Source of the DNA: Rhodospirillaceae bacterium
GTDB taxonomy: Bacteria; Pseudomonadota; Alphaproteobacteria; Rhodospirillales; Rhodospirillaceae
Assembly (NCBI GenBank): GCA_947476925.1
Contig: CANJSF010000011.1
Location: forward strand, 56,860 to 120,859
Length of the DNA stretch: 64,000 nt
Reading direction: 5' to 3'
The translations under genes and the position numbers were made by a program. The stretch's first letter is position 1. Each line of letters begins with the position of its first letter. This document shows, one piece after another, positions 1 through 9,092 of this stretch. The notes beneath the pieces are model-generated. The model searched no databases. It saw only the letters and a list, made by a program, of their open reading frames with translations, and had not been told where the DNA came from.

Positions 1-585
1 AGCCGAGGCCATAATGCTCTGCATTCCGACCATACTCCAGCCGTAGGGCTTTGAGAGGTCCCAAGCGGTTTGCAACCTGGCAGGATCGCCTGCCGCGGTC
101 ATGGCCAAAGCAATCGACCAGCGCGATAAGATCCAAAGCCATATCACGCCCCACGCTGCAACCATGATGAAACCAGCAATCACGCCTAAGATTGGGCTAA
201 TCGCGGAAAGGCCGATGACAATGCCCGCGCCAACAAAAATTGCGATGACACTCGTGAGGCCCGCCAGGAGCGATATCATCAACGTCCAACCAAAAAAACG
301 AAACTCGCGGCCGGTCAACGTGAACACAGGTCGTAACTCGATGTCGGATTTGCCCAACAAAACCATGCGGTACCACGCAACACAAAACGGCGCGAATGCC
401 AGGATTGAAACCAAGCTAACCGCGACATTAGTGGCGTACGACGCGAATGTGGGAGCGGCGGCTTCGGCGAATGCGACGACCAATATGAGATTGATGGCTA
501 ATGGGATCGCGCCAAACTTGAGCGCGACGAGGCGCTCGCGCCAGCACATCGCCAATATTTGCTTGATCGTGAGAAAAACCGGCAT
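1..585 (-). CDS. Polytopic membrane protein, partial (3' end off window)
   Basis: An open minus-strand frame starts at the ATG at 585-583 and runs without a stop to the left edge, giving at least 195 residues. The translation (starting MPVFLTIKQILAMCWRERL) has several long hydrophobic stretches: an early pair (ALKFGAIPLAINLILVVAFA and the SLVSILAFAPFCVAW region) and a later Gly/Ile/Val-rich group (TLMISLLAGLTSVIAIFVGA and following). It therefore looks like an inner-membrane protein with at least four transmembrane segments. An N-terminal cytoplasmic helix followed by such segments is common in unassigned alphaproteobacterial membrane proteins, and I do not recognise a family. The long plus-strand frame across the same bases is rejected as its shadow. 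The gene is divergent from the M16 peptidases. Confidence 0.6.
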   Translation of the reverse strand, partial: MPVFLTIKQILAMCWRERLVALKFGAIPLAINLILVVAFAEAAAPTFASYATNVAVSLVSILAFAPFCVAWYRMVLLGKSDIELRPVFTLTGREFRFFGWTLMISLLAGLTSVIAIFVGAGIVIGLSAISPILGVIAGFIMVAAWGVIWLWILSRWSIALAMTAAGDPARLQTAWDLSKPYGWSMVGMQSIMASA

Positions 586-618
586 CTAACGCAATCCCCA
601 AACTTGGCGCAGGTAGGT

Positions 619-686
619 ACAGGTCAGGTTACAAAAGCTTCATGACCTGTGGAAACACCTGAATTGTGAAAAACAGATGTTTCAGG
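619..686. promoter_or_regulatory. Two inverted repeats in a divergent intergenic region
   Basis: The 169-base gap between the membrane protein and the M16 genes holds two inverted repeats. ACAGGTCA at 619-626 pairs with TGACCTGT at 643-650 (16-base spacer). CCTGAA at 658-663 pairs with TTCAGG at 681-686. Neither is followed by a T-run, so an operator pair or RNA stem is more likely than a terminator. Direct sequence observation; the regulator is unknown. Confidence 0.3.
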
Positions 687-754
687 AGCTTTGCCCCCAG
701 GCTGCAATGCCCTATTTATGAACAGGTCCACTTTAGCCAACGGTTGTTCATCAC

Positions 755-2098
755 ATGACCTTATCTTTCCTTCAGCGCGCTGTTTTAGCTGCAGCGGCTC
801 TCACCTGTGCAAGCCCCGCCATGGCCGAGCTCTATGGCGCCCAAGGTACGATGCTTGCCAACGGCATGCAGGTCGTTGTTGTGCCCAATCACCGCGCGCC
901 GGTGGTGTCGCACATGGTGTGGTATCGCGCGGGCGCTGCCGATGAGCCGCCGGGGACTTCAGGCATTGCGCACTTTTTGGAACACCTGATGTTTAAGGGC
1001 ACGCCCAAGTACCCCGATGGCATCATGGACCAAGTTGTGGCGCGCAATGGCGGCGACCAGAATGCCTTCACTTCGCATGACTACACGGCGTATTTCCAGA
1101 ATATCGCGGTTGATCGCTTACCGCTGGTGATGGAGATCGAAGCCGATCGCATGCGCAATCTAATTCTCGACCCCAAAGAAGTGGCAACTGAACGCGAGGT
1201 GATTATCGAAGAGCGTCGCATGCGTGTCTCGAACCAACCTTCGGCGATTCTAGATGAGCGGCTCGATGCCAGTCTGTGGCTGACGAATCGCTACGGCATT
1301 CCGGTGTTGGGATGGGAAGAAGAAATGCGCAATCTCAGCCGCGAAGATGCCTTTAATTTTTATCACCGCTTTTATGCCCCTGAGAACGCGATTCTAGTGG
1401 TCTCGGGTGACATCACGCTCGAGCAACTCAAACCGCTGGCCGAGAAATACTATGGCGTCATCCCGCGCGTCGGCGAGCCTAATCCCCGTCAACGCAGCGC
1501 CGATTTAGCGCCCACGGCCAACGTCGCAGTGACGTACTCCGATGCGCGCGTGCGTCAGCCGCAATGGTGGCGCAAGTGGATCGCACCCAGCTTCAATGTC
1601 GGCGATAAAAAAGATGTCTATGCGCTCAATGTTTTTGAAGAAATCGTGGGCGGCGGTAGTACGTCGAAGCTTTATCGCGCCATGGTCATTGATCGTAAAG
1701 TCGCGGCCAGCGTTGGCGCATCATACGATGCAACGGCGGTGAGTTATGGCACTTTCAGTATTAGCCTCAGCCCTAGCCCCGGCGTGAGTATTGAAACAGC
1801 GCAAGCTGCTCTTGAAGAAGAACTCGCCAAAATCCTCAAAGACGGCATTTCCGACGCCGATGTGACGCGCGCTAAAGACCGTATTTTGGCGGGTCTCGTA
1901 TTCGCCAAAGACTCAGCTTTGGGCGCAGCGCAAGGCGTGGGAAGCATGCTGGTCGTAGGTGTGCCGCTAGAGGAGATTGAGGCGTTGCCAGAACGCCTGA
2001 AGGCTGTGACCGCGGACCAGGTTCGCAATGCAGCACGTAAGGTGATTGAGAAGTCGGGCTCAGGCACCGCGACGTTGTTACCGAAAGCAGGAGCCTGA
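755..2098 (+). CDS. M16 family zinc metallopeptidase, catalytic subunit, exported
   Basis: A 447-residue insulinase/processing-peptidase-type (pitrilysin clan) peptidase. The N-terminus is a signal peptide (hydrophobic residues about 5-22, AMA cleavage site near 24). The inverted zinc motif HFLEH lies at 73-77, with the downstream acidic stretch around 150 (EREVIIEERR) supplying the third ligand. The C-terminal half is the second M16 domain. Family knowledge: these enzymes degrade peptides inside a clamshell chamber, here presumably in the periplasm. The stop is followed after three bases by a second M16 gene lacking the zinc motif, matching the known arrangement of an active and an inactive subunit forming a heterodimer. 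The ATG at 755 is chosen because it begins the signal peptide. Confidence 0.9.
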   Translation: MTLSFLQRAVLAAAALTCASPAMAELYGAQGTMLANGMQVVVVPNHRAPVVSHMVWYRAGAADEPPGTSGIAHFLEHLMFKGTPKYPDGIMDQVVARNGGDQNAFTSHDYTAYFQNIAVDRLPLVMEIEADRMRNLILDPKEVATEREVIIEERRMRVSNQPSAILDERLDASLWLTNRYGIPVLGWEEEMRNLSREDAFNFYHRFYAPENAILVVSGDITLEQLKPLAEKYYGVIPRVGEPNPRQRSADLAPTANVAVTYSDARVRQPQWWRKWIAPSFNVGDKKDVYALNVFEEIVGGGSTSKLYRAMVIDRKVAASVGASYDATAVSYGTFSISLSPSPGVSIETAQAALEEELAKILKDGISDADVTRAKDRILAGLVFAKDSALGAAQGVGSMLVVGVPLEEIEALPERLKAVTADQVRNAARKVIEKSGSGTATLLPKAGA

Positions 2099-2101
2099 GC
2101 C

Positions 2102-3460
2102 ATGAACAAAATATTCGCACTTGCGACGGCGCTGACAGCACTGGCCGCTACATTGCCGGCGCATGCTGTGACAGTTGAGGAAATCACCAGCCCCGGCGGC
2201 ATCAAGGCGTATCTGGCGCAAGATCACACCAACCCGATTATTGGACTGTCGTTTATGTTCCAGGGTGGTGCTGCGCTCGATCCCGACGCTAAGCTGGGCT
2301 TGTCAGGCATGGCAACCGCGTTGTTGGACGAGGGGGCGGGCGATAAAGACAGCCTTGCCTTTCATTCCGAACTGGAAGACCGCGCCATTTCACTTGGCTT
2401 TAGTGCCGATCGCGATGCCGTGCGTGGCTCGGTGTCGACGACAACCCAGGCCTCAACGGTCGCGTTTGATTTGCTCAATTCAGCGATGACTCAGCCGCGC
2501 TTTGATACAGAGCCCACCGAGCGCGTTCGCCGTCAAATTCAAGTAAAGCTGAAATCAGAGTCCGAAAACCCCAATCGCATTGCCGCGCGCACGCTCATGG
2601 CCGCTGTCTTCGGTGATCATCCGTACGGGCGACTGGAGTCGGGCACGCCTGAAGCAATCGCGGCGATCACGACCGATGACCTGAAGCAGTGGGTCAAAAC
2701 ACGCCTCGCAAAAGACCGGTTGATCGTCGCGGCCGTGGGCGACATCACGCCTGCGCAACTGGGTCAGGCGCTTGATAAAATCTTCGGCACATTACCCGCG
2801 ACCACAGGCATCCAGAGTAAGCTGCCTGAAGCGCGCGTGGCCACTAAAGGCCAAGAGATCAAAGTTGAGAAGGCTTTACCCCAAAGCGTCATTTCAATTG
2901 CGCAGCCAGGCATCAAGCGGAACGACCCTGATTGGTACGTCGCCCAAGTGCTCGACTATTCCTTCGGCGGCGGCTCGTTTGCCTCGCGCCTCATGAACGA
3001 GGTGCGTGAAAAACGTGGGCTTGCATACAGTGTGTCGTCATCGATGCAAGCGTTTGATGCTGCGGGCTTAGTCATGGTCGGTGCGGGCACGCGCAGCGAT
3101 CAGGCACAACAAAGCTTGGACGTAATCCGCGCCGAATTTAGAAAAATTCAAAAAGACGGACTGAACGAAGCCGAGCTGACCGATGCTAAACAGTACCTGA
3201 CCGGCGCCTGGCCACTGAGGTTTTCGTCTACAGGCCGCATCGCCGATACACTGGTAGCGGTACAAAAAGATAAGCTCGGCCTTGATTACCTCGATAAGCG
3301 CAATGGCCTTATTAACGCGGTGACGATGGCCGACATTAAGCGCGTCGCGGCTCGCCTTTATAAGCCTGACGCTTTGACTGTGGTTGTCGTTGGCCCTGCG
3401 CCAAAAGCGAAAGATGCTGCGCCCTCGGGCCCGCGCCCCGAACGCGAACGGAAATCATAA
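2102..3460 (+). CDS. M16 family peptidase-like subunit, non-catalytic, exported
   Basis: A 452-residue M16-fold protein with a signal peptide (MNKIFALATALTALAATLPAHA). Where the partner has HFLEH this protein reads GLSGMATALLDEGAGDKD, so the zinc-binding motif is absent and it should not be catalytic by itself. The C-terminal domain keeps the family Arg/Tyr region (LMNEVREKRGLAYSVSS near 300), used in substrate binding in this family. It starts three bases after the catalytic subunit ends and is almost certainly co-translated with it. The role inferred is substrate binding or chamber formation in a periplasmic heterodimer. The Pro/Ala/Arg-rich tail (last 15 residues) looks disordered. Confidence 0.88.
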   Translation: MNKIFALATALTALAATLPAHAVTVEEITSPGGIKAYLAQDHTNPIIGLSFMFQGGAALDPDAKLGLSGMATALLDEGAGDKDSLAFHSELEDRAISLGFSADRDAVRGSVSTTTQASTVAFDLLNSAMTQPRFDTEPTERVRRQIQVKLKSESENPNRIAARTLMAAVFGDHPYGRLESGTPEAIAAITTDDLKQWVKTRLAKDRLIVAAVGDITPAQLGQALDKIFGTLPATTGIQSKLPEARVATKGQEIKVEKALPQSVISIAQPGIKRNDPDWYVAQVLDYSFGGGSFASRLMNEVREKRGLAYSVSSSMQAFDAAGLVMVGAGTRSDQAQQSLDVIRAEFRKIQKDGLNEAELTDAKQYLTGAWPLRFSSTGRIADTLVAVQKDKLGLDYLDKRNGLINAVTMADIKRVAARLYKPDALTVVVVGPAPKAKDAAPSGPRPERERKS

Positions 3461-3545
3461 TTCCCTCCGCGCCTTGAATGTGCCTGACGCTCGCGCCAAA
3501 CTGTGCGGGCCCTAACGTTGCGGGGACGGGGGAAGGAACTCACGC

Positions 3546-4622
3546 ATGCCCATGGACATCGGAATATTTTTGCCCATCGCCAAGGGCGGATTCATCATGT
3601 CGCGCAACGTGCCGCCGACATGGCCGACATGGGACCTTAACCGCGATGTCACCCTGAAATGCGAAGCCATGGGCTTCGAGTTTGCCTTGAGTATGGTGAA
3701 ATTTCGCGGCTTTGGGGGGGAAACCGAATACTGGGACTACGCGCTCGACTCTTTCACGCTCACAGCGGCACTCGCGCCCATCACCCAGAAAATCAAGCTC
3801 ATCCCATCGGTCACGCTTCTCTCGCTGCATCCTGCTGTGGCAGCGCGAATGGCCGCGACTATCGAGGCCATATGCCCCGGGAGGTTTGGATTGAACATTG
3901 TCTCAGGTTGGTACAAGGACGAGTTCAATCAGATGGGCCTCTGGCCCGGCGACGTGCATTTTAACAAACGCTACGATTATGCCGATGAGTACGTAACGAT
4001 CTTGCGCGAATTATGGTCGACAGGTCGATCGAACTTTAAAGGCCAGTATTTCACGATGAACGAGGCTGAGATTAAGCCCAAGCCCGCATCGAACATTTCA
4101 TTGGTGTGTGCTGGTCAGTCGGAGCGCGGCGTGAAGTTCACCGCCGAGAAGGGTGACCGCAACTTCATTATTGCGGGTGGCAACATTCACGATATCGAAG
4201 AGGACATTAAAAAGATTCGCTCGATTACGAGTTCGCTCCAAGCACAAGCCGCCCAAATTGGCCGCCAATGCGGTACAATTGGATTGTTCAACATTATCGC
4301 TGCCGATACCGATGCCGAGGCGCACAAACGCTTTGATCACATTGTCGAGGGCGCTGATGAAAATGCCATCCGAACATTGGTTGGTCAGGCCGAATTAGAT
4401 AAATCCGACGGCATGTCGGCCAGCCTGAAAAAGAAGTCGATGTTTATGGGCCTGCCGACCCTGGTCGGCTCGCACACAACAATCGCTAAATATCTTGATC
4501 GCATTTATGACGAAGCCAAGGTCGATGCCACCATGTTTGCCTTCCCTGATTTTGTTCATGATCTTGATAGTTTTGGGATCAATGTTTTGCCCAAACTCGA
4601 ATCGCGCCGCGTGAAGAATTAG
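3546..4622 (+). CDS. RutA-like LLM-class flavin-dependent monooxygenase
   Basis: A 358-residue luciferase-like (TIM-barrel) flavin monooxygenase. Segments correspond closely to E. coli RutA as I know it: FALSMVKFRGFGG, ESFTL-like DSFTLTAALAP, GRFGLNIVSGW, QMGLWPGD and CAGQSERG. RutA opens the uracil ring using FMNH2 and O2, and related enzymes act on other heterocycles or sulfonates. None of rutB, C, D, E or F is next to it, so the substrate is uncertain and I leave the symbol empty. It lies 85 bases after the M16 pair and three bases before pgi, so it may be transcribed with pgi. The start at 3546 follows a purine-rich GGGGGAAGGAA region. Confidence 0.8.
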   Translation: MPMDIGIFLPIAKGGFIMSRNVPPTWPTWDLNRDVTLKCEAMGFEFALSMVKFRGFGGETEYWDYALDSFTLTAALAPITQKIKLIPSVTLLSLHPAVAARMAATIEAICPGRFGLNIVSGWYKDEFNQMGLWPGDVHFNKRYDYADEYVTILRELWSTGRSNFKGQYFTMNEAEIKPKPASNISLVCAGQSERGVKFTAEKGDRNFIIAGGNIHDIEEDIKKIRSITSSLQAQAAQIGRQCGTIGLFNIIAADTDAEAHKRFDHIVEGADENAIRTLVGQAELDKSDGMSASLKKKSMFMGLPTLVGSHTTIAKYLDRIYDEAKVDATMFAFPDFVHDLDSFGINVLPKLESRRVKN

Positions 4623-4625
4623 AAG

Positions 4626-6263
4626 ATGTCGACACACTTAACCCAAAGTGCAGCGTGGCAAGCACTGCAGCGTCACGCTGCAATTATTGCCAACGAGCAT
4701 ATGCGTGATGTGTTCGCGCGGGAACCCGAGCGCTTTTCTCAGTTTTCCTTGCGTGCTGGCTCGTTGTTGCTTGATTACTCGAAGAATCGAATCTCATCCG
4801 AGACGATCAAACTGCTGGTTGACTTGGCTCTCGCCCGCAAAGTGCCCGAGCACCGGGGGGCGATGTTCTCGGGGGCCAAGATTAACACGACGGAAAGCCG
4901 CGCCGTCATGCACGTGGCGCTACGCAATCGGGCCGAGGGTCGGGGCCTGGTGCGGCCGATGATGGTTGATGGCATCGATATCATGGGCGATGTGTTGCAC
5001 GCCCTCATGCGCTTGCGCGAATTCTCCGAGCGTGTGCGCGATGGTTCATGGACGGGGTCAACGGGCAAACCCATCAAACATATCGTCAACATTGGCATTG
5101 GTGGTTCGCATTTAGGCCCCATGTTTGTCGCCGATGCGCTGAAAGACTATCAGCGAGCCGATTTAACTTTAGCGTTTGTTTCAAATCCGGACCGCGCCCA
5201 GATCGACGAGGTGCTGGGCGCGTGCGACCCTGCAGCGACATTATTTGTTATTTCCTCGAAAACGTTCACGACCGCTGAGACAATGTCCAATGCCGCCATT
5301 GCGCGCGGATGGGTCGCCGAAGCGTTGGGTGAGCAGGCCATTGCGCGCCATTTTGCGGCTGTGTCGACCAATCATCATGCCACGACTGAATTTGGTATCC
5401 CCGCCGACGGCGTGTTCCCGATGTGGGATTGGGTTGGCGGTCGGTACTCGGTGTGCTCTGGCATCGGGCTGCCCGTGATTCTCGCGTGTGGTTTTGACAC
5501 GTTTGATGCCTTCCTCAGCGGCGCCCACTCCATGGATTTGCACTTTGAAACGGCCCCGCTTGATCAAAACATGCCGGTCATCATGGCGCTGTTGGGTGTG
5601 TGGTACGCCGAGTTTTTTCAAGCACCTGCAAGCGCGATCTTGCCCTACGATCATCGGCTCAAGCTTTTGCCTTTCCACATTCAACAAGTAGATATGGAAA
5701 GCAATGGCAAGGGCACGACCGTGGCCGGCGATCCGGTTGAAACGCTCGCCGGGCCGATTATTTTTGGCGGTGGCGGATCAGACAGTCAGCACTCATTTTT
5801 TCAGCTGCTGCATCAAAGTCCGCGTCTTATTCCTTGCGATTTTGTTGCGGCGCTTAAAACACGACGCGGTACAGATGCCAGCCGTGACTTGTTGCTCGCC
5901 AATTGTTTTGCGCAGACCGAAGCCCTGATGAAAGGTCGCGCCTCCGCGGAGTTGGCCAACATCCCTGAAGCACTGAGGCCTCACCGCAGCTTTTCGGGCA
6001 ATCGACCGACCAATACCATCTTGCTCGATTCGCTCACTCCCTTTGCTTTGGGGCAGCTTGTTGCTCTTTACGAGCACAAAGTCTTTGTCCAGGGCGTTAT
6101 TTGGGGGGTGAACTCGTTCGACCAATGGGGCGTCGAATTGGGCAAAGAATTGGCCAAGAGCCTTGAGCCCAGCATTGCCGGCCAGGGCTTATTGGCAGCG
6201 CGCGATTCATCGACAGCCGGTCTTGTGGCGGCCTATCTTGAGGCTAAACGCCGGAGCGTGTAG
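4626..6263 (+). CDS. pgi: Glucose-6-phosphate isomerase
   Basis: A 545-residue phosphoglucose isomerase interconverting glucose 6-phosphate and fructose 6-phosphate in the cytoplasm. The length matches the long bacterial/eukaryotic form. Family signatures are visible: the phosphate-binding NIGIGGSHLGP near 155, DWVGGRYSVCSGIG near 263, the GTTVAGDP stretch, and the C-terminal FDQWGVELGKELA, which contains the catalytic lysine. The ATG at 4626 sits three bases after the previous stop. A 6-phosphofructokinase gene at 37.9 kb in the same window fits a functional upper glycolytic route. Confidence 0.96.
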   Translation: MSTHLTQSAAWQALQRHAAIIANEHMRDVFAREPERFSQFSLRAGSLLLDYSKNRISSETIKLLVDLALARKVPEHRGAMFSGAKINTTESRAVMHVALRNRAEGRGLVRPMMVDGIDIMGDVLHALMRLREFSERVRDGSWTGSTGKPIKHIVNIGIGGSHLGPMFVADALKDYQRADLTLAFVSNPDRAQIDEVLGACDPAATLFVISSKTFTTAETMSNAAIARGWVAEALGEQAIARHFAAVSTNHHATTEFGIPADGVFPMWDWVGGRYSVCSGIGLPVILACGFDTFDAFLSGAHSMDLHFETAPLDQNMPVIMALLGVWYAEFFQAPASAILPYDHRLKLLPFHIQQVDMESNGKGTTVAGDPVETLAGPIIFGGGGSDSQHSFFQLLHQSPRLIPCDFVAALKTRRGTDASRDLLLANCFAQTEALMKGRASAELANIPEALRPHRSFSGNRPTNTILLDSLTPFALGQLVALYEHKVFVQGVIWGVNSFDQWGVELGKELAKSLEPSIAGQGLLAARDSSTAGLVAAYLEAKRRSV

Positions 6264-6273
6264 ACCACGCGTA

Positions 6274-8079
6274 ATGCCTATTCGTCTTCTCCCGCCTAAT
6301 CTTGTCAACCAAATCGCTGCCGGCGAAGTGGTCGAGCGTCCTGCGTCTGCCGTCAAGGAACTCACGGAGAACGCGGTCGATGCGGGGGCTACGCGCATCG
6401 ACATCACGCTCAATGATGGCGGCAAATCCCTGATTGTGGTTGTCGACAACGGTTCGGGTATGACGCCGCGCGACTTGGAAGTGGCTGTTGAGCGGCATGC
6501 CACCTCAAAACTGCCATCCGATGATCTGCTCGATATCGGGTTTTTGGGCTTTCGCGGCGAGGCGTTGCCAGCCATTGGCTCGATCTCGCGCCTGACAGTC
6601 ACGAGTCGCACCGCTGACGCGGACTCTGCTTGGTACATGATGGTGGCCGGTGGCCAGAAGCAAGGGCCGGTGCCAGCACCGCATCCGCGAGGGACGCGCG
6701 TGGAAGTGCGCGATATTTTTTATGCCACGCCTGCGAGGTTGAAGTTTCTCAAAACCGCAACAACAGAACTGAGCTACGTGATCGATGTGGTCGAGCGCTT
6801 AGCTATGGCGCACCCTGAAATTGCATTCACCGTTACCGTTGATGGCAAGTCGCGCTTGAATTTACCGGCGGCTCACACCCAAGGCGATCTCTTCGATATT
6901 CATCTGGAACGGCTCACGGCGATTTTAGGCAAAGAGTTTGGCGCAAATGCCGTGCCGGTAGCCGCTGAACGCGAGGGCCTAAAGCTTTACGGCTATATCG
7001 GCTTGCCCACGCTTAATCGCGGAAATGCGATGGCGCAATATTTGTTTGTCAATGGCCGCCCGGTGCGTGACCGCATGCTACAAGGCGCAGTGCGCGCGGC
7101 ATATCAGGATGTGCTGGCATCGAACCGCTATCCCTACGTTGTTCTGTTTCTTGAAGTGCCGCGCACCGAAGTGGATGTCAACGTGCACCCTGCCAAAGCC
7201 GAAGTGCGGTTCCGCGATGCCGGTTTGGTGCGTGGATTATTGATCGGCGCCATCCGTCATACATTGGCAGAATCAGGTCACCGCGCATCATCAAGTATCG
7301 CGACCGCAACGCTGGGCGCGTTTCAGCCTGGCACAGTGCAACAAAACCGCCCATTCATGACGCGCCCCGCACAAGCCTTTGGCGCAGCCCGTACTCTTGA
7401 AAGTACCATGGCCGAGAATGGCCTAGGTGAATCGCCGTCGCTGTTTCTCACGCAGCCCTCGGCGCCCGATACCACAGCTGAGTCTATTTCTGGCGAAACA
7501 TTCCCGTTAGGCGTGGCACGTGCGCAGGTTCACGAAACATACATCGTTGCGCAAACGGGTGATGGCATTGTGATCGTCGATCAGCACGCAGCGCATGAAC
7601 GTCTGTTATATGAGCGAATGAAACAGTCGCTGGGGAACGGCGGCATCAAGCGCCAGTTGTTATTGATCCCCGAGGTCGTCGAGATGGACGAGGGGTCTGC
7701 GGGGCGTGTTTTGGCACGTGCGGCAGAATTGTCCGAACTTGGTTTGGTCATCGAGTCCTTTGGCACCGGGGCGGTAGCGGTGCGTGAAGTCCCCGCACTC
7801 TTGGGCGAAGGCGATGTCGCCGGGCTGCTACGTGACTTGGCCGATGAGTTGGCCGAATGGGATGAGGCCATGAGTTTGAAAGAGCGCCTGGCTGATGTTT
7901 GCGGCACTATGGCGTGCCATTCGGCAGTTCGCGCTGGGCGACGACTTAACCCCACAGAGATGAATGCGCTGCTGCGCCAAATGGAAGTCACACCCAATTC
8001 GGGGCAATGCAACCATGGCCGTCCGACATACGTTGAACTTAAACTCAGTGACATCGAGCGGCTGTTTGGCCGCCGCTGA
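6274..8079 (+). CDS. mutL: DNA mismatch repair protein MutL (endonuclease type)
   Basis: A 601-residue GHKL ATPase of mismatch repair that couples MutS recognition to strand incision. N-terminal ATPase motifs are NQIAAGEVVERP with KELTENAVDAG, VDNGSGM and GFRGEAL. The C-terminal domain holds DQHAAHERLLYE (from residue 436), matching the DQHA(X)2E(X)4E metal motif, plus ACHSAVRAG and QCNHGRPT, so this MutL should nick DNA itself, as in organisms without MutH. The open frame extends upstream into pgi, but the ATG at 6274 begins the conserved MPIRLLPPN N-terminus ten bases after the pgi stop. The middle third is a variable Pro/Ala-rich linker. Confidence 0.96.
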   Translation: MPIRLLPPNLVNQIAAGEVVERPASAVKELTENAVDAGATRIDITLNDGGKSLIVVVDNGSGMTPRDLEVAVERHATSKLPSDDLLDIGFLGFRGEALPAIGSISRLTVTSRTADADSAWYMMVAGGQKQGPVPAPHPRGTRVEVRDIFYATPARLKFLKTATTELSYVIDVVERLAMAHPEIAFTVTVDGKSRLNLPAAHTQGDLFDIHLERLTAILGKEFGANAVPVAAEREGLKLYGYIGLPTLNRGNAMAQYLFVNGRPVRDRMLQGAVRAAYQDVLASNRYPYVVLFLEVPRTEVDVNVHPAKAEVRFRDAGLVRGLLIGAIRHTLAESGHRASSSIATATLGAFQPGTVQQNRPFMTRPAQAFGAARTLESTMAENGLGESPSLFLTQPSAPDTTAESISGETFPLGVARAQVHETYIVAQTGDGIVIVDQHAAHERLLYERMKQSLGNGGIKRQLLLIPEVVEMDEGSAGRVLARAAELSELGLVIESFGTGAVAVREVPALLGEGDVAGLLRDLADELAEWDEAMSLKERLADVCGTMACHSAVRAGRRLNPTEMNALLRQMEVTPNSGQCNHGRPTYVELKLSDIERLFGRR

Positions 8080-8177
8080 AAGTTGCAACCGATACGCGCA
8101 GTTTGACTGGAATCTAGGTTGCGAGCCAAGGCGTTCTCAGGTTTGATCGCCTGGTCATGAGGTAGCGTGGACGAGCT

Positions 8178-9092
8178 ATGCTTGCAGAACTAATCCGTTA
8201 TTGGGCGACGTTTGCCCCCGAACGGGTGCGAAAGTTTGGCTATCTCAATCGCCTGATTGCATTGGAGTTTCGCGCCAAGCGCTGCGCTGAAGCGTGGGAA
8301 CCCCATATTCGCCATTGCCGCAACGCAATTATTCGCGCCGCCGACCTTCGTGAGAAGCAAGGCACATGTGTAGTTATTGGATCGGGCTTATTGCTCGAAG
8401 TTCCATTATCGGCATTGGCGTCTCGGTTTGATCAGATTTACCTCGTCGACATTTTTCACATGCCCCAAGTGGTGGCCGAGGCGAGGAAATATTTCAATGT
8501 AAAGCTGCTTACAGGCGATGTGACGGGCGTGTTTTTGGCGATCAAGGAGCGCAAGCAGCCGGGCCCCAATCACCCCGCACCTGCGCCGCGCATTCCGCAC
8601 CTGAAAGATGCAGACTTTATTGTCTCGTGCAATTGTCTCACGCAGTTGGCTGGACCGTTTCTCACGTACTTCGAAAAAGAGCGCGGATTTTCCGAGCTTG
8701 ATTCCGACAAGGTCGCCTTTCAAATTATGGAGAAGCACGTTCATGCCATTGCTCACGAGGCAGCTGGCGTTGGCATGATTATCACAGATACTGAGCGATA
8801 CGTGATGGCGGGCGATAAAATTGTCTCTCGCAAAGACCTTCTGAAGGCGCTCAAGTTACCGCCGACGCCTACGCATATTCATAACGAGGAATGGTCGTGG
8901 ATGATTGCGCCGGCGCCGGAGGAAGACCCTGCGCGCGACATCGAGCATGTGGTGGATTCTAAAGTTTATCTGCGGCATGTCGAAGCAGACGATAAGAAAG
9001 ACGGCGAGGGTGAGGCTGTCGATGCCGACAACCCACCCGAAGTAGACAATCGCCCGGTCTATGAAGGCGACGATGAGCCCGTTCAGCGCTAA
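8178..9092 (+). CDS. Unknown protein with Rossmann/methyltransferase-like N-terminal half
   Basis: A 304-residue protein I cannot assign. It has no signal peptide or membrane segment. Residues about 60-115 alternate beta and alpha in a Rossmann pattern: TCVVIGSGLLLEVPL resembles a nucleotide-binding first strand and loop, RFDQIYLVDIFH gives the second strand ending in Asp, and KLLTGDVTG resembles motif II of class I methyltransferases. DFIVSCNCLTQL follows, where such enzymes have a strand 4 motif. The last 45 residues are very acidic (Asp/Glu-rich) and probably disordered. SAM dependence is inference from fold pattern only. It lies between mutL and the convergent rsmD, ending four bases into it. 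Confidence 0.65.
   Translation: MLAELIRYWATFAPERVRKFGYLNRLIALEFRAKRCAEAWEPHIRHCRNAIIRAADLREKQGTCVVIGSGLLLEVPLSALASRFDQIYLVDIFHMPQVVAEARKYFNVKLLTGDVTGVFLAIKERKQPGPNHPAPAPRIPHLKDADFIVSCNCLTQLAGPFLTYFEKERGFSELDSDKVAFQIMEKHVHAIAHEAAGVGMIITDTERYVMAGDKIVSRKDLLKALKLPPTPTHIHNEEWSWMIAPAPEEDPARDIEHVVDSKVYLRHVEADDKKDGEGEAVDADNPPEVDNRPVYEGDDEPVQR

Noticed and set aside
101..589. Plus-strand ORF of 162 codons at the left edge
   Set aside because: Its translation is Thr/Arg-rich and without domains, whereas the opposite strand encodes a coherent polytopic membrane protein over the same bases.
6163..6273. Extended N-terminus of MutL
   Set aside because: The upstream 37 codons lie inside pgi in another frame; the conserved MutL start is at 6274.
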